From the NCBI GenBank assembly GCA_963785745.1, contig CAWAWR010000022.1, positions 124,001 through 188,000 of the forward strand: a DNA stretch of 64,000 nt. Direction: 5' to 3'. How positions within the stretch are numbered: position 1 is the first letter of the stretch; each line of letters starts with the position of its first letter. Positions 33,167 through 40,852 of the stretch are shown one piece after another. Source of the DNA: VAZQ01 sp963785745. Its GTDB lineage: Bacteria > Pseudomonadota > Alphaproteobacteria > Rhizobiales > Xanthobacteraceae. The position numbers and the translations under genes were made by a program. Below the pieces are notes generated by a model. The model had not been told where the DNA came from. It did not search any database and worked only from the letters and a program-made list of their open reading frames with translations.

Positions 33167-34028
33167 ATGGCCGATCTGCCGCGTCTGAACAACGTCATCA
33201 AAGCGCTTGAGGGGGGCCAGCACGCGCTGACCTGCTTCGCGCCCGCCCACGTCGAATTCAGCAACCGCCCTGAGCGCGTCGAGATACGACGGCTGCGTGT
33301 TCGAGATGGAGCATAATCCGTGGGACTCCGGCAGGCTGCGGGACTGCCTGCAGTACATGCTCAACCGTGCGCAGATCGCCAAGGCGGGAATCGTACCGCC
33401 GGTGACGCCGATGGTCCGCATCCCGGTCAACGGCGTCGAGATGGCGCAGTGGCAGGCCAAGCAGGCGCTCGATATCGGCTGCTACGGCATCGTGTTCCCG
33501 CACATATCGACGGTGGAAGAGGCCGCCAACGCGGTCGGCGCCTGCCGCTACCCTCGCCTGAAGAACGCGCCGCTCTACGAGCCCGCCGGCATCCGCGGCG
33601 ACGGTCCGACCGCCGCGGCCCGCTACTGGGGCCTGAGCCAGCAGGACTACTACAAGAAGGCCGATGTCTGGCCGCTCAACAAGGAAGGCGAAATCTTCTG
33701 CATCCTGCAGATCGAGGACACGCGCGGCGTCGAGAACCTCGACGACATGCTCAAGAACGTGCCCGGTATCGGCGCCATCCTGATCGGCGAAGGCGATCTC
33801 AGCCAAGAACTCGGCTATCCGCGCCAGTACGAGCACAAGGTCGTGCTGGAATGGATGAAGCGCGTGGTCGACACCTGCAAGAAGCACAACGTCGTGGTCG
33901 GCCATCCGCACGTGGAAGCCGGCAACTGCGAGCGCATCATCTCGGAGGGTTACCGCTTCCTGATGATGGCGCCGGTGCAGAGCTTCAATCACCTCACCAA
34001 GACGATGGAAGCCACGGGGCGGAAGTAG
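33167..34028 (+). pseudogene. HpcH/HpaI aldolase family protein with one frameshift
   Basis: The N-terminus (ADLPRLNNVIKALEGG, QHALTCFAPAHVEF) is in frame 2. An extra base near 33260 moves the rest into frame 3, where codons upstream of 33297 read ATALSASRYDGCV and join FEMEHNPWD. The remainder holds the family core: MVRIPVNGVEMAQWQAKQAL, GIVFPHISTVEEA, ILQIEDTRGVENLDDML (metal-binding Glu/Asp) and LIGEGDLSQELG. Restored length is ~286. Such class II aldolases cleave 2-keto-4-hydroxy acids to pyruvate plus an aldehyde or keto acid, which suits the product of the neighbouring LigJ. The lesion may be a sequencing error. Confidence 0.8.
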
Positions 34029-34049
34029 CTCTCGCTCTGCTCTCTCCGA

Positions 34050-34159
34050 CCTCATGGGTGAGGAGCCGCGCACGAGCGCGGCGTCTCGAACCATGGCAAC
34101 AGCACGGTGCTCGCGTCCATCCTTCGAGACGTTCCTTCGCTCACTCCTCAGGATGAGGG
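34050..34159. repeat. Interspersed palindromic repeat (CCTCAT...ATGAGG type)
   Basis: CCTCATGGGTGAGGAG at the left pairs with CTCCTCAGGATGAGG at the right, and GTCTCGAACCATGG pairs with CCATCCTTCGAGAC inside. It lies between the convergent aldolase and TctC genes and shares words with 12800-12915. Confidence 0.7.
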
Positions 34160-34177
34160 CGGTGTGCGATGCTGCCG

Positions 34178-35140
34178 TCACTGCGCCTTGATGCCGGTCA
34201 GCGACACCGCCTGGCTCCAGCGCGGCGCTTCCTCGGCGACGAGCTTGGCGAATTCCGCAGGCGTCGTCACGTAAGGCTCGATGCCGAGCTTCTCCAGGCT
34301 CGCGCGCATTTCCGCCGAGCGTAGTCCCTCGTTGATGACCGCGTTGAGCCGCTCGACCACCGGCGCCGGCACGCCCGCCGGCGCCACGATCCCGAACAGC
34401 GTGTCGTAGGGCGCGTCAAGGAAGCCTGCTTCCATCAGCGTCGGCACGTCCTTCATGTCGTCCCAGCGCTGCGCGGCGCTGACGCCCAGCGCGCGCACCT
34501 TGCCGGTCGCGATGTGCTGGCGCAGCACCGACTTGCCGTTGACGGTGGCGTGGATCTGCCCGCCGATCAGGTCGGTGATCATCGGGCCGCCGCCGCGATA
34601 CGGCACATGGATGATGTCGACCTCCGCCTTGCGCTTGAACAGCTCGAACACGAAGTGCGGCCCGATGCCGATCGCGGAGCCGTAGTTGAACTTGCCGGGC
34701 GCGGCCTTCGCCTGCGCGACCATGTCCTGCACACTCTTTACCGGCCACGACGGCCCCACCACCAGCACGCCCTTGTCGACCACCAGCGTGGCCACCGGCA
34801 CGAACGCCTTCACCGGATCGTAGTCGAGCTTGTAGAGCTGCGGCATGGTGCCGAACGCGCTGGTCGTGGTCATCATCAGCGTGTAGCCGTCGGCCGGCGC
34901 GATCGCGACCTGCTTCGCCGCGATCGAGCCGCCGGCGCCGCCGATGTTCTCGACCACGATGGTTTGCCCGAGCGCAGCCTGCATGCGCTGCGCAATCAGC
35001 CGCGCGGTGGTGTCGGTCGCGCCGCCGGCCGGGAAGCCGACCACGAGTTTGATCGGCTTCGCGGGATATGGCTGTGCGTGCGCAAGGTCGGCCGCACAAA
35101 GCATCAGCACCATCGACAGCAGGATGCGCACGCTCGTCAT
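34178..35140 (-). CDS. TctC/Bug-type periplasmic solute-binding protein
   Basis: A 320-residue exported protein. GAGGAAGCG precedes ATG 35140; the signal peptide is SVRILLSMVLMLCAADLAHA. Family blocks are IKLVVGFPAGGATDTTARLI, VVENIGGAGGSIAA, FNYGSAIGIGPHFVFELF and IHVPYRGGGPMITDLIGGQI. The open frame upstream to 35356 is not protein-like. It is close to the LigJ/aldolase cluster, so the ligand may be an aromatic-pathway acid; this is inference. Confidence 0.9.
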   Translation of the reverse strand: MTSVRILLSMVLMLCAADLAHAQPYPAKPIKLVVGFPAGGATDTTARLIAQRMQAALGQTIVVENIGGAGGSIAAKQVAIAPADGYTLMMTTTSAFGTMPQLYKLDYDPVKAFVPVATLVVDKGVLVVGPSWPVKSVQDMVAQAKAAPGKFNYGSAIGIGPHFVFELFKRKAEVDIIHVPYRGGGPMITDLIGGQIHATVNGKSVLRQHIATGKVRALGVSAAQRWDDMKDVPTLMEAGFLDAPYDTLFGIVAPAGVPAPVVERLNAVINEGLRSAEMRASLEKLGIEPYVTTPAEFAKLVAEEAPRWSQAVSLTGIKAQ

Positions 35141-35544
35141 CGCTTCCTCACCCTTCTTGCTCTTCCCCGGCCTTGATGCCGGTGACCCCGGACGATCTCG
35201 GCCCAGCGCCATCGTATGGGCCCGGCAACAGGCTCGTATCTTACTAGCGGCCCCGCGAACGCTGAATGGATTCACCAGCGGCGCCGCGTCCCACCCTCCC
35301 CTGGGCGGGGTCGAAGCTCGCTGCCCGCCTGCGGATTCAAAATCGTCGCCCGCCAACGCGTTAGCCCATGCCGTTCACGGTCTGGACTCTTACGGCCGGA
35401 GTCACCTTGGGGTTAAAGTCCGTTGATTCGTGGGTGGCCGTGATTGGTGGGGTAACGGCAAGTCGGCGCTGCCCGTCTGAGGCTTTGGGGCTCGAGAGGC
35501 ACACTTCGGGCCCCCTGGAATGCGGCGAATTGGGGCAATCGGGT
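35141..35544. other. 404-bp intergenic region upstream of divL
   Basis: Between the divergent TctC and divL starts I see no tRNA, repeat pair or convincing ORF. The divL frame stays open upstream to 35368 but that part is not protein-like. A GC-rich inverted segment (CCCTCCCCTGGGCGGGG, near 35295-35311) may be a hairpin. The divL promoter must lie here, but I cannot place it. Confidence 0.4.
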
Positions 35545-38103
35545 ATGCCGGACACGATCCGGACCTCCGGCGGGGGCCATAAGGCTCATCCGCGGCGCAG
35601 CGGATTCCGCATCGCCGCTGTCGTCGTCCTTACTTCAATACTGGTTGCGATCGGCGGCACCGCCGCCAACACGCAACCGACCGTGCCCGCCGATCCCGAA
35701 CCGGCCGGCAGCGCGCCGTCGGTCATCGGCGCCTTGCTCAACGGCTTCGCGCTGCTCGACCGCCACGAGATCATCGGCATGGCGATCACGCTGTCGGTTA
35801 TCTTCTTTGCGGTGATGACGGCGATCATGCTGGTGCGGACGCGCGAGCGGCTCGCCGTCACCGAGGCCAATGCGCGCGACGAGATCGTCGCGAGCCGCGC
35901 CGAGGTCGACCGCGTCTATGCGCTGCTGCGCGGGGAGCCGCAAATCCTGGTGGTCTGGGCCGCCGGTGACGATCAGCCTGAGATTATCGGCGACGTCGCG
36001 CTGGTGGCGGACGACGAGGCGCCGCAGCATGTGCTCGCTTTCGCGGTCTGGCTTGAGCCGGAAGCGGCGCGGGGCATCGAAACCGCGGTAACGGCGCTGC
36101 GCGATCGCGGCGAGAAATTCGCGATGACGCTCACGACACTCGCCGGGCGCCCGATCGAGGCCGAAGGTCAGGTGGTGGGTGGACGCGCCATCATGCGCCT
36201 CAAGGACGTGAGCGGCATCAAGCGCGAGCTCGCGGAGCTGGTGGTCCGCTTCCAGCGCCAGCTCGACGACGCCAACGCCATGCGCACCCTCATCGATGCG
36301 CTGCCGTCGCCGGTCTGGGCGCGCGACGAGGCCGGCAAGCTCATCACCGTCAACCCCGCCTATGCGCGCGCCGTCGACGCCAAGGACCCGGGCGAGGCCG
36401 TCGAGCGCGGCATCGAGCTGTTCGACCGCACCGCGCGCACCGACTTGTTCCGCGCCCACGAAACCGAGCAGCCGTTCGGCGGCCGCCTGCCGGCGATCGT
36501 CGGGGGCGGCCGTGTCATCTACGACGTGCTCACGGTGCCGACCCGCCGCGGCAGCGCCGGCCTCGGTATCGATGCGACCGAGGCGGACATCTTGCGCGCC
36601 GAGCTCGGGCGCATGGTCGACGCCCACCGCCGCACGCTCGACTATCTGACCACCGGCGTCGCGATCTTCGGCGCCGACCACCGCCTCGCCTTCTACAACA
36701 CCGCGTTCCGATTGCTCTGGGACCTCGACACCGGCTTCCTCGATCAGGGCCCAAGCGACTCGTCCGTGCTCGCCCGCCTGCGCGACGCCCGCCGCCTGCC
36801 GGAACAGCAGGATTTCCGCAAGTGGAAGGCCGAGCTGCACGAGGCCTACCGGGCAACCGAGGCCGTGGCGCACGAATGGCACCTGCCCAACGGCCGCACG
36901 TTGAGCGTCGTCACCACGCCCAATCCCGAAGGCGGCGTGATCTATCTCTACGACGACATCACCGAGCCGCTCGACCTGCAGCGTCGCTTCGAGGCGCTGA
37001 TCCGCGTGCAGGGCGAAACGCTCGACAACCTCGCGGAAGGCGTCGCGGTGTTCGCCAGCGACGGACGGCTGCGGCTGTTCAATCCGGTGTTCGCGCAGAT
37101 GTGGAAGTTCGATCCGGCCGCGCTGCAGGAGCGTCCGCACATCGAAGCGGTGATCGGCTGGTGCCATGCGCTCGCCGGCGACAACCCGGTCTGGCCGGCG
37201 CTGCGCGCGACGGTTACCGCGATCGACGGCCGCGCGCCGGTGGCGGGCGACATCGAACGGCGCGACGGCAGCGTCGCCAAATGCGCGACCGTGCCGCTGC
37301 CGGACGGCGCCACGCTGGTCACGTTCCAGGACATCACCGACTCCGTCAATGTCGAGCGGGCGCTGCGCGAACGCAACGAAGCGCTGGAAGATGCCGACAA
37401 GATCAAGATCGACTTCGTCCATCACGTCTCGTACGAGCTGCGCTCCCCGCTCACCAACATCATCGGATTCGCGCATTTCCTCGGCGACGACTCGACCGGC
37501 CCGTTGAACGAGAAGCAGCACGAATACCTGAGCTACATCACGACCTCGACCAACGCGCTGCTCGCGATCATCAACAATATCCTCGACCTCGCGACCATCG
37601 ACGCCGGCGCCATGACGCTCAACCTCGGCAACGTGGACGTCCGCAAAACTATGGACGCCGCGGCCGAAGGCGTGCAGGATCGCCTGGAGCAAAGCGGCAT
37701 TTCGCTGTCGATCCGCACCGCGCCCGACATCGGGGCGTTCGTCGCCGACGAACGGCGGGTGCGGCAGGCTCTGTTCAATCTTCTCGCCAACGCCATCGGC
37801 TTCTCGCCGCCAGGCAGCACGGTGACGCTTGCCGCGCAGCGCCTGAAGGATGCAGTGGTGTTCATGGTCACCGACCAGGGGCCGGGCATCCCGCCCGACG
37901 TCCGCGACAAGGTGTTCGACTGGTTCGAGACCCACTCGCTCGGCTCGCGTCACCGCGGCACCGGCCTCGGCCTCTCGCTGGTGCGCTCGTTCGTGGAGCT
38001 GCACGGCGGGACGGTGACGATCGATTCCGCAGTCGGGCGCGGCACCACCGTGACCTGCATCTTCCCGACCGAAGCGGCGGGCCAGCGCGTGAGCGCGGCG
38101 TAG
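35545..38103 (+). CDS. divL: DivL-type cell-cycle pseudo-kinase (Tyr in place of His)
   Basis: An ~852-residue protein with a helix near residues 20-40 and a second near 80-100, three to four PAS-like segments (MRTLIDALPSPVWARDEAG; LTTGVAIFGADHRLAFYNTA; LAEGVAVFASDGRLRLFNPV), and a HisKA domain reading HHVSYELRSPLTNIIGF. Tyr630 occupies the phospho-acceptor position, the hallmark of Caulobacter DivL. The ATPase boxes are intact (LFNLLANAIGFSPPG, DQGPGIPP, GTGLGLSLVRSF). DivL modulates CckA and hence CtrA in the alphaproteobacterial cell cycle. Start ATG 35545 (MPDTIRTSGG) was chosen; 35368 is possible but its extra residues look non-coding. Confidence 0.88.
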   Translation: MPDTIRTSGGGHKAHPRRSGFRIAAVVVLTSILVAIGGTAANTQPTVPADPEPAGSAPSVIGALLNGFALLDRHEIIGMAITLSVIFFAVMTAIMLVRTRERLAVTEANARDEIVASRAEVDRVYALLRGEPQILVVWAAGDDQPEIIGDVALVADDEAPQHVLAFAVWLEPEAARGIETAVTALRDRGEKFAMTLTTLAGRPIEAEGQVVGGRAIMRLKDVSGIKRELAELVVRFQRQLDDANAMRTLIDALPSPVWARDEAGKLITVNPAYARAVDAKDPGEAVERGIELFDRTARTDLFRAHETEQPFGGRLPAIVGGGRVIYDVLTVPTRRGSAGLGIDATEADILRAELGRMVDAHRRTLDYLTTGVAIFGADHRLAFYNTAFRLLWDLDTGFLDQGPSDSSVLARLRDARRLPEQQDFRKWKAELHEAYRATEAVAHEWHLPNGRTLSVVTTPNPEGGVIYLYDDITEPLDLQRRFEALIRVQGETLDNLAEGVAVFASDGRLRLFNPVFAQMWKFDPAALQERPHIEAVIGWCHALAGDNPVWPALRATVTAIDGRAPVAGDIERRDGSVAKCATVPLPDGATLVTFQDITDSVNVERALRERNEALEDADKIKIDFVHHVSYELRSPLTNIIGFAHFLGDDSTGPLNEKQHEYLSYITTSTNALLAIINNILDLATIDAGAMTLNLGNVDVRKTMDAAAEGVQDRLEQSGISLSIRTAPDIGAFVADERRVRQALFNLLANAIGFSPPGSTVTLAAQRLKDAVVFMVTDQGPGIPPDVRDKVFDWFETHSLGSRHRGTGLGLSLVRSFVELHGGTVTIDSAVGRGTTVTCIFPTEAAGQRVSAA

Positions 38104-38108
38104 GTCTT

Positions 38109-38240
38109 CCGTGTCCCGGACGCGGTGCAGCGCGTCAGCGGTGCACCGCAGATCCGGGACCCCGGTTACCTTCTTAAATCCAAGGAACCGGGACGCCGGG
38201 TCTGCATCGCATCACTGCGTGCTGCGATGCGCCCGGGGAA
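38109..38240. repeat. Interspersed inverted repeat (TGTCCCGGACGCG...GCGCCCGGGG type)
   Basis: Between divL and the convergent FMN-dependent dehydrogenase gene the sequence folds as CCCGGACGCGGTGCAGCGCG... against ...GCTGCGATGCGCCCGGGG, with inner arms GGTTACCTTC / AAGGAACC. It resembles a repeat class I recall from Bradyrhizobium-like genomes. It may act as a bidirectional terminator. Confidence 0.55.
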
Positions 38241-38251
38241 CGCACGAGCGC

Positions 38252-39388
38252 TCAATACCGCCAGGGATCGATCGTGCACAGCGGGAAAGCGCTGAACACC
38301 GACGGCACCGTGACCACCGGCGCGTTCAGGTGCAGATAGTTCCGGTTGAGGTCGGCGAAGGTGTTTACCCCGAGCAGGCCGAGCGAGCGCTGCACCTCGT
38401 CCTCCAGGATTTCGAGCATCCGTACCACGCCGGCCGCGCCGCCGGCCGCCAGCGCATAGCACTGCATGCGGCCCATGCCGACCAGATCGGCGCCGAGCGC
38501 GATCGCCTTGACCACGTCGCTGCCGCGATAGAAGCCGCCGTCGATCAGGATCTTCGCGCGTCCGGCGGCGGCGTCGACGACCTCCGGCAGCACATCCATC
38601 GAGCCGCGGCCGTGATCGAGCTGACGCCCGCCATGGTTCGAGATGTAGATCCATTCGACGCCGTGCTCGACCGCGAGCTTGGCGTCCTCCGCGGTGGCGA
38701 TGCCTTTGATGATGATCGGGATCTTGTATTGCTTCTTGATGCGATCGATCGTGCGCCAGTCGAGTTGCATCTGGAATGCGCGGCCGGCCACGCGGCGGCG
38801 GCCCGCGGTCTGATAGCGCTTGGCGAGATCGCGTTCGCGCCGGCTGTAATGCGCGGTGTCGACCGTGAAGCAGAACGCGCTGAAGCCGTGCTTGATAGCG
38901 CGCTCGACATGGTCGTCGATGAAGGCGTCGTCGCCGCGGACGTAGAGCTGGAAGATGCGCAACGCGTCGGGCGCGGCCGCAGCGACCCCCTCAAGCCCGG
39001 GCTCGGTGACCGACGACATCATGTGCGCGACGCCGAAGGCGCCGGTGCCGCGCACGATCTCCGCCGCCGCGCCGGGATGGAAGCATTCGAGCGATCCGAC
39101 CGGCGCCAGCATCACCGGCATCCTGAGCTTGCGTCCGAACCGCTCGACCGATGCATCGACCCTGCTGACGTCGGTCAGCACGCGCGGCCGGAACGCGATC
39201 GCGTCGAGCGCCATGCGGTTTCGCCGCAGCGTGGTTTCGGTCTCGGCCGCGCCGACGATATAGTCCCAGTGGTTCTGGCTAAGATTCTGGCGCGCCTTGG
39301 CGACGAATTCGTGCAGGTTGAGAAAATCCGCGACCGGCGATGCCTGGATTTGCTCGGTGGTCTGCGGTGCGGCGGTTTTTTCTTGCAT
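38252..39388 (-). CDS. FMN-dependent alpha-hydroxy acid dehydrogenase (LldD/glycolate oxidase family)
   Basis: A 378-residue TIM-barrel flavoprotein. It shows HWDYIVGAAETETTLRRN (N-terminal FMN contacts), PVMLAPVGSLECFHPGA, HMMSSVTEPGLE, VDTAHYSRRERDL, IIIKGIATAEDAKLAVEHG (FMN Lys), ISNHGGRQLDHGRGSMDVLP (catalytic His and substrate Arg) and ILIDGGFYRGSDVVKAIALGAD. It oxidises a 2-hydroxy acid to a 2-keto acid. ATG 39388 is preferred. It sits, with a TctC gene, between divL and tsaE-amgK, which I know as neighbours in related genomes. Confidence 0.9.
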   Translation of the reverse strand: MQEKTAAPQTTEQIQASPVADFLNLHEFVAKARQNLSQNHWDYIVGAAETETTLRRNRMALDAIAFRPRVLTDVSRVDASVERFGRKLRMPVMLAPVGSLECFHPGAAAEIVRGTGAFGVAHMMSSVTEPGLEGVAAAAPDALRIFQLYVRGDDAFIDDHVERAIKHGFSAFCFTVDTAHYSRRERDLAKRYQTAGRRRVAGRAFQMQLDWRTIDRIKKQYKIPIIIKGIATAEDAKLAVEHGVEWIYISNHGGRQLDHGRGSMDVLPEVVDAAAGRAKILIDGGFYRGSDVVKAIALGADLVGMGRMQCYALAAGGAAGVVRMLEILEDEVQRSLGLLGVNTFADLNRNYLHLNAPVVTVPSVFSAFPLCTIDPWRY

Positions 39389-39428
39389 GGTGTGCCCGGT
39401 ACTCTCGACGGTTGAAGCGTTCCTCACA

Positions 39429-39504
39429 CTAGTGGTCCGATTTTAACATTCGCATCCCTTCTCAGCGAGCAACATTGCGAATGTTAGAATCCAAGGACCA
39501 CTAG
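39429..39504. repeat. CTAG-bounded inverted-repeat element A (76 bp)
   Basis: Ends CTAGTGGTCC / GGACCACTAG are exact reverse complements. The inner arms TAACATTCGC / GCGAATGTTA also pair. No coding capacity, MITE-like. Confidence 0.75.
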
Positions 39505-39517
39505 CAAGTATTAAGTG

Positions 39518-39596
39518 CTAGTGGAGTTTTGGATTTGACATTCGCGTTCCGGACTCGCTGCAGGGTAGATAGCGAATGTCAAATCCACTCCACTAG
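39518..39596. repeat. CTAG-bounded inverted-repeat element B (79 bp)
   Basis: Ends CTAGTGGAGT / ACTCCACTAG with inner arms GGATTTGACATTCGC / GCGAATGTCAAATCC. It is related to element A by the CTAGTGG ends and the ACATTCGC core, but diverged between them. The two lie 13 bp apart in the 260-bp gap between two minus-strand genes. Confidence 0.75.
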
Positions 39597-39648
39597 GATG
39601 ATGCTCATCCGCGCGAAGCGCCGTCAACGGCCCCGGAGCTCCGGGACG

Positions 39649-40629
39649 TCACTCGAGCTTGGCGCCGATCGAGCGGATCACCTTGCCGTATTTTTCGTTG
39701 TCGCCGCGGATGCGCGCGGTGAACTCGTCCGGCGTGGTGAAATAGGGCTCGCCCGAGCCCGAGGTCGCCAGCCGCTTGATCACGTCCGGCTCCTTGAGCA
39801 CTTCGGTCACCTCGGCCCGCAGCCGTTCCATGATCGGCTGCGGCACGCCGGCCGGCACGAACAGGCCGTGCCAGATCAGCACCTCGTAGCCGGGATAGAC
39901 CTCGTTGATCGTCGGCAGGTCGGGCGTCAGCGCAAAGCGCTTGGCGCCGGTGGCGGCGAGTCCACGCGCCTTGCCGGACTGCAGCACCGGCACGATCGAG
40001 CCGGCGCCGAACATCGCCGAGATGTCGCCCGCGAGCAGCGCGATGCCGGCCGGTCCGCCGCCGCGGTACGGCACATGCGTGAGGTCGATGCCGACATGCT
40101 GCTTGAGGATTTCCATCGCCAGATGGTGCTGGCTGCCGTTTCCGATCGAGGCATAGAACAGCGGCGGCTTGGTCTTGCGCGCGAGCTCGACAAACTCACG
40201 CAGCGTATTGGCCGGAACCGACGGATGCACCGCGAGCACGAGCTGGTTCGAGATCAGGCTCGACACCGGCACCAGGTCCTTCAGCGGATCGAACGTCATT
40301 CTGGCGTAGAGATGCGGGTTGGCCATGAACAGATTGTCGGGGCCGTGCATCATCGTGTAGCCGTCCGGCGCCGCCTTGGCGGTGGCTTCGCCGGCGACGT
40401 TGCCGCCGGCGCCGGGGCGGTTCTCGATCACGATCGGCTGACCGAGCCGCACCGACAGCGACTGGCCGATGACGCGCGCGACGATGTCGGCGGCGCCGCC
40501 CGGCGGGAACCCGACGTTCATCCGGATCGGGCGCGATGGATAGTTCTGCGCCCACGCCAGGCGCGAGACGGCCGGCAGCGCGACGGCGCCAGCCGCCAGG
40601 TTCAAGAATTTTCGGCGCGGAAGCCGCAT
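39649..40629 (-). CDS. TctC/Bug-type solute-binding protein with Tat-like signal
   Basis: A 326-residue protein. The N-terminus RLPRRKFLNLAAGAVALP has the twin-arginine RRKFL motif, so export may be by Tat, unlike the Sec-type copies elsewhere in the window. The mature part reads IRMNVGFPPGGAADIVARVI, VIENRPGAGGNVAG, FYASIGNGSQHHLAMEIL and THVPYRGGGPAGIALLAGDI. AGAGGGAAA precedes ATG 40629. It may supply the hydroxy acid oxidised by the downstream FMN-dependent dehydrogenase; the CTAG elements separate the two genes. Confidence 0.9.
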   Translation of the reverse strand: MRLPRRKFLNLAAGAVALPAVSRLAWAQNYPSRPIRMNVGFPPGGAADIVARVIGQSLSVRLGQPIVIENRPGAGGNVAGEATAKAAPDGYTMMHGPDNLFMANPHLYARMTFDPLKDLVPVSSLISNQLVLAVHPSVPANTLREFVELARKTKPPLFYASIGNGSQHHLAMEILKQHVGIDLTHVPYRGGGPAGIALLAGDISAMFGAGSIVPVLQSGKARGLAATGAKRFALTPDLPTINEVYPGYEVLIWHGLFVPAGVPQPIMERLRAEVTEVLKEPDVIKRLATSGSGEPYFTTPDEFTARIRGDNEKYGKVIRSIGAKLE

Positions 40630-40852
40630 GGCGTTTCCCTCTACCGCCCGCGGGCGGTCCCCACGTGGCAGCATCCGTTATGGCAGCTTTCGACAGCACC
40701 AAAAAGTGACGCAAATGCCGCGGTTTTCGTCGCCGGACGAGCCGGGCCCGGCCCCGGCGCTATCGAGTTACCCACGGATCGGGGCAAAGCCGCTTTTCCC
40801 CACCGCCGGGGACCGTTACGGTCGTGACCCGAATGCCAAGAAACCGACCCAT

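Noticed and set aside
35141..35544. A tRNA or small gene upstream of divL
   Set aside because: No cloverleaf consensus, and the only long frame is the non-conserved upstream extension of divL.
35635..38004. 789-codon open frame on the minus strand opposite divL
   Set aside because: Antisense shadow with the same compositional signature; divL domains are unmistakable.
39429..39596. CRISPR or tRNA-like structure
   Set aside because: Two related hairpins only, no regular spacers or repeats and no tRNA consensus.
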